The notes beneath the pieces were generated by a model. It searched no databases and was not told where the DNA came from. It saw only the letters and a program-made list of their open reading frames with translations. Below, in pieces: positions 61,036 to 64,000 of a stretch of 64,000 nucleotides of DNA. The stretch's first letter is position 1. Each line of letters begins with the position of its first letter. Location: the NCBI GenBank assembly GCA_002415085.1, contig DIBV01000001.1:186001-250000 (forward strand). Reading direction: 5' to 3'. The position numbers and the translations under genes are program-made. This DNA is from Arsukibacterium sp. UBA5043. GTDB lineage: Bacteria; Pseudomonadota; Gammaproteobacteria; Enterobacterales; Alteromonadaceae.

Positions 61036-63513
61036 ATGAGTAGGGCAAGCAGCGGTTTTTTTTGGCGTAGCAGCAAAATAAAGTACCTGCGGTGGCTTAT
61101 TCTGGCGCTAAGCAGTGTGCTGTTACTGGCTGGACTGGCGTTTAGCCTGCTACTTGCATTATCGGCCAGGCCTGATTTATATGCTAATTATCAGCAGGGC
61201 AGTGCTTATTTTGGCAGTAGCGGCGAGCTGCTGAGCTTACGGCTGGCGCCCGATCAACGTTATCGCTTAAAGCTGCCTTTGACGGAGATAGCACCGGTAG
61301 TCCAGCAAGCGACTTTACTGTATGAAGATCGCCGATTTTACCAGCATTTTGGTCTTGATATCGCCGCTGTGGGCCGGGCGTTCTGGCAAGGTGTGGTGCG
61401 TAAAGGGCGTCGGCAGGGAGCCTCTACTCTGAGCATGCAATTGGCGCGGCTGCGTTTTGGCCTGAACACCAGTAACATTGCAGGCAAATTACGCCAGCTC
61501 GGTTACGCGCTGTATCTGGAGCGCCATTTCAGCAAAAACGAATTGCTGGAAGCCTATTTTAATTACGCACCTTATGGTGGCAATATTGAAGGGATAGCCG
61601 CGGCCAGTCTGATTTACTTTGGTAAAGAGGCCAGAGCGCTGACATTACCTGAAGCGCTCGCCTTAAGCGTTATTCCGCAAAATCCTAATCAGCGCAGCCC
61701 GCTGAGTACTGCTGGCCAGCAACAACTGGAACTGGCCCGGCAGCGGCTTAGTGCAATTTGGCAGCAGGCACAGCAGTTACCGCAACTACCGCATTCATCA
61801 CAGTACATATCAAAGCCACGGCTGCCATTAGATTTACCCTTGCGGTATTTAAACCGGGACAGCATACCACAGCAGGCACCCCATTTTATTAATCAGCTTC
61901 GCGCGCAGGGCCAGCAGCAAGGGCGCTTTTACACTAGTTTACAATTACCACTGCAACAACGGTTTGAACAGCAGTTAAATCAGTATTTAAAGCGACAGCA
62001 AACCAAAGGTATTAATAACGCCAGTGCGCTACTGATAAAGCGCAGCACTATGCAAGTGCAGGCCTGGCTGGGCTCTGCGGATTTTAATAATGAGGCGATT
62101 GCCGGTCAGGTTGATGGTGTTAGCGCCGCCCGTTCACCTGGCTCTGCATTAAAGCCTTTTGTGTATGCGCTGGCGCTGCAACAGGGGCTTATTCACCCCA
62201 AAAGCTTATTAACCGATTTACCGCGGCGTTATGGTAGCTTTAATCCGGAGAATTTTGACCGCCAGTTTGTCGGGCCGCTGCCGGCAACCATGGCACTGAT
62301 TAACAGCCGTAACCTGCCAGCGGTTCAGCTGCAGGCGCAGCTGCAACAGCCAGATTTTTATCAGTGGCTGCATACGGCAGGTGTGCCGCTGGATCACCCG
62401 GCCAGTCATTACGGTTTAGCACTGGTGCTCGGTGGTATGGAGCTGAGCATGGCGCAACTGGTGCAATTATATGCCATGCTGGGTAATGGCGGACACTGGC
62501 AAACCATAGCCTGGCAACAGCAGCCTGCCCCTGCCAGGAAGCCACAACCGTTGTTAAGTGCAGAAGCGGCGTTTTTAACACTGGATATGTTGCGTCAGCA
62601 CCCGAAAGTGCAAAGTCAGTTACTGAGCGAACTGACCGCGCAAACTGCTGTTGCCTGGAAAACCGGGACTTCGTATGCGTTTCGGGATGCCTGGGCCATT
62701 GCGCTGAGTGGTGATTACGTGCTGGCGGTTTGGCTGGGCAATTTTGATGGCAGCAGTAACCCTAATTTAATCGGGCGGACAGCCGCCGGGCCACTATTAT
62801 TTGAATTACTGGCGTTGTTGCCACAAGACACCTCGCAGAATCAGCAGTTGTTCACTCCGGCAGCGAGTTTAAACCTGAAAAAAGTTGAGCTTTGTAGTCG
62901 TAGTGGCGATTTACCCAATAAATATTGTCCGCAAACTGAACCGGGTTGGTTTATTCCGGGCGTATCACCGATTAAGGTCTCTGCCATTCACCGGGCTGTG
63001 CCGATTGATATTAACAGTGGTCTTAGAGCCTGCGTTCACCAGCCAGGCATTACCCAGCTTAAGGTCTTTGAGTTCTGGCCATCAGAAATCAGCAAGGCAA
63101 TGCAGCAATCGGGAATTATCATGGCGCAGCCACCGCGCTATCAGCAGCATTGTGCGGGGAGGCAGATGTTAAGTCAGCAAGCGCCGCAAATTCGCTCGCC
63201 GCAGGCCCGGCTAAATTATGTCATTGGCCAACACGCCGGGCAACAAATAGACACGGAAGAAAAGCAAACTTCAAGCCTGAGCCAGATTACGCTGCAAGCC
63301 AGCTTTGATGGCGCCGTAACCCGGGCCCACTGGTTTGCCAATAATCGTTACCTTGGCGCGGTTGCCCCTGGCGAGACCCTGTTCTGGCAAGGCCAGTCTG
63401 GCCAGGTACAGTTAACGGTGGTTGATGATTTAGGCGGCGCTGCCAGTGTCACTATCCATGTGATTGACGCCCCGCTACTAACTGCGGTTTCGCAACAGGT
63501 AAGTGGCGAATAA
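61036..63513 (+). CDS. pbpC: Penicillin-binding protein 1C
   Basis: 825 residues. N-terminal membrane helix, then a GT51 glycosyltransferase domain (LYEDRRFYQHFGLDIAAVGRAFWQ with catalytic Glu; RKGRRQGASTLSMQLARL). The transpeptidase domain has SPGSALKPF (SxxK), NSRNLPAVQLQ (SxN) and WKTGTSYAFRD (KTG). A C-terminal BiPBP_C-like domain follows. The ATG at 61036 lies 6 bases after AGG; the RBS is weak, so translation may be coupled to the gene upstream. The 3' end overlaps the convergent egtD by 36 bases. Confidence 0.93.
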   Translation: MSRASSGFFWRSSKIKYLRWLILALSSVLLLAGLAFSLLLALSARPDLYANYQQGSAYFGSSGELLSLRLAPDQRYRLKLPLTEIAPVVQQATLLYEDRRFYQHFGLDIAAVGRAFWQGVVRKGRRQGASTLSMQLARLRFGLNTSNIAGKLRQLGYALYLERHFSKNELLEAYFNYAPYGGNIEGIAAASLIYFGKEARALTLPEALALSVIPQNPNQRSPLSTAGQQQLELARQRLSAIWQQAQQLPQLPHSSQYISKPRLPLDLPLRYLNRDSIPQQAPHFINQLRAQGQQQGRFYTSLQLPLQQRFEQQLNQYLKRQQTKGINNASALLIKRSTMQVQAWLGSADFNNEAIAGQVDGVSAARSPGSALKPFVYALALQQGLIHPKSLLTDLPRRYGSFNPENFDRQFVGPLPATMALINSRNLPAVQLQAQLQQPDFYQWLHTAGVPLDHPASHYGLALVLGGMELSMAQLVQLYAMLGNGGHWQTIAWQQQPAPARKPQPLLSAEAAFLTLDMLRQHPKVQSQLLSELTAQTAVAWKTGTSYAFRDAWAIALSGDYVLAVWLGNFDGSSNPNLIGRTAAGPLLFELLALLPQDTSQNQQLFTPAASLNLKKVELCSRSGDLPNKYCPQTEPGWFIPGVSPIKVSAIHRAVPIDINSGLRACVHQPGITQLKVFEFWPSEISKAMQQSGIIMAQPPRYQQHCAGRQMLSQQAPQIRSPQARLNYVIGQHAGQQIDTEEKQTSSLSQITLQASFDGAVTRAHWFANNRYLGAVAPGETLFWQGQSGQVQLTVVDDLGGAASVTIHVIDAPLLTAVSQQVSGE

Positions 63514-64000
63514 ATCTTTCTCTGCCAGCCAGGTGCGCTCTACCTGCCAGCCAGCACTTGTTGCCAGCTGGCAAAATTCATCCGGGGTATATTTATAAGA
63601 GTTTTCGGTATGAATACTTTCACCTGCCGCAAAAGGTACTGCACTGCCAAACACATCAACCACTTGTTCAGCCGTACTGACCAGATGCATTTCTACCCGG
63701 CCCTGGCCGGCATTATAGAAGGCATAGTGCTCGAAACTTTCTGGGACAAAATTGGCACCCAGTTCACGGTTTATCCGGCTTAAAATATTGCGGTTAAATT
63801 TGGCGGTAATACCATTGGCATCATTGTATGCCCGGTGCAGGTAATAAGGAGATTTTTTGGTATCAACTCCGATAAGCAGGCAGCTGTCAGGCCCAAGTGT
63901 GCAGCGGGCATTCTCTAAAAAGCTGGCAGCTTGCGCCGGACAAAAATTGCCAATGGTGGAACCGGGAAAAAAGCCGATTTTTTGTTGATTGTTCAGGGCC
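63478..64000 (-). CDS. egtD: L-histidine N-alpha-methyltransferase EgtD (C-terminal part)
   Basis: The visible 173 C-terminal residues belong to a SAM-dependent methyltransferase of the EgtD (Methyltransf_33) family: QKIGFFPGSTIGNF, LIGVDTKKSPYYLHRAYNDANGITAKFNLNILSRINRELGANF and a carboxy end with GESIHTENSYKYTPDEFCQLATSAGWQVERTWLAEKDLFATYLL. EgtD makes hercynine from histidine, the first step of ergothioneine synthesis. The 5' part is beyond base 64000, so the gene order with egtB cannot be seen. Confidence 0.9.
   Translation of the reverse strand, partial: ALNNQQKIGFFPGSTIGNFCPAQAASFLENARCTLGPDSCLLIGVDTKKSPYYLHRAYNDANGITAKFNRNILSRINRELGANFVPESFEHYAFYNAGQGRVEMHLVSTAEQVVDVFGSAVPFAAGESIHTENSYKYTPDEFCQLATSAGWQVERTWLAEKDLFATYLLRNRS

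Noticed and set aside
1..64000. tRNA, rRNA, prophage or insertion sequence
   Set aside because: I saw no tRNA-like cloverleaf, rRNA sequence, transposase, integrase or phage structural gene; this was by reading, not by a covariance search.

Overview
The window looks like a chromosomal segment of a free-living gammaproteobacterium, most likely an Alteromonadales-type organism (Rheinheimera/Alishewanella/Arsukibacterium-like). That placement rests on protein styles only (PaeA/YtfL, YajD, YgiQ, ThpR, FadL, PBP1C plus alpha-2-macroglobulin, an ACE-like M2 peptidase, a PEP-CTERM protein) and on moderate GC. I saw no rRNA, tRNA, CRISPR array, transposase, integrase or prophage structural genes.

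Layout. 1-1763: the 5' end of an acyl-CoA (propionate?) ligase and a GNAT/nitrilase fusion, both on minus. 1911-8762: an eight-gene, translationally coupled Mrp-type cation/proton antiporter operon in the order E-F-G-(A'B)-C-D-D2-D3, which resembles the archaeal Mbh/Mrp order. 8778-21544: housekeeping and membrane genes: a TPR diguanylate cyclase, the polyamine exporter PaeA, a DUF5610 protein, a POT peptide transporter, MATE and MFS transporters, a c-type cytochrome lipoprotein behind an FNR-type site, an RluF-like pseudouridine synthase, a DUF4136 lipoprotein and a FadL porin. 21863-29360: an RND efflux system with one adaptor and two permeases. 29404-30172: a yybP-ykoY (Mn2+) riboswitch with a terminator, controlling a UPF0016 manganese exporter.

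30313-43709: mixed genes: a NYN-domain protein, DUF1622, a class 3 lipase with a DUF6795 partner, an alpha/beta hydrolase, YajD, a GST, an SDR, an M2 peptidase, a Gln-rich coiled-coil matrixin, a PEP-CTERM protein, a solute-binding protein, a VOC protein and a LysR regulator with an array of TTAGCT repeats.

43765-48904 is the accessory region. A DUF3012-lipoprotein plus GNAT-acetyltransferase module occurs twice around a HigBA-type toxin-antitoxin pair, and a third remnant of its leader lies downstream. It is followed by an AT-richer pair: a DUF2806 protein with a 9-bp coding minisatellite, and a protein with a HEPN-like RNxxxH motif. I regard this pair as the best candidate for an uncharacterised (possibly defence) module.

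49064-64000 returns to conserved genes: ygiQ-thpR, a catalytic/non-catalytic M16 peptidase pair, and a membrane-anchored alpha-2-macroglobulin coupled to pbpC. The pbpC 3' end overlaps the convergent egtD gene, which runs off the window.
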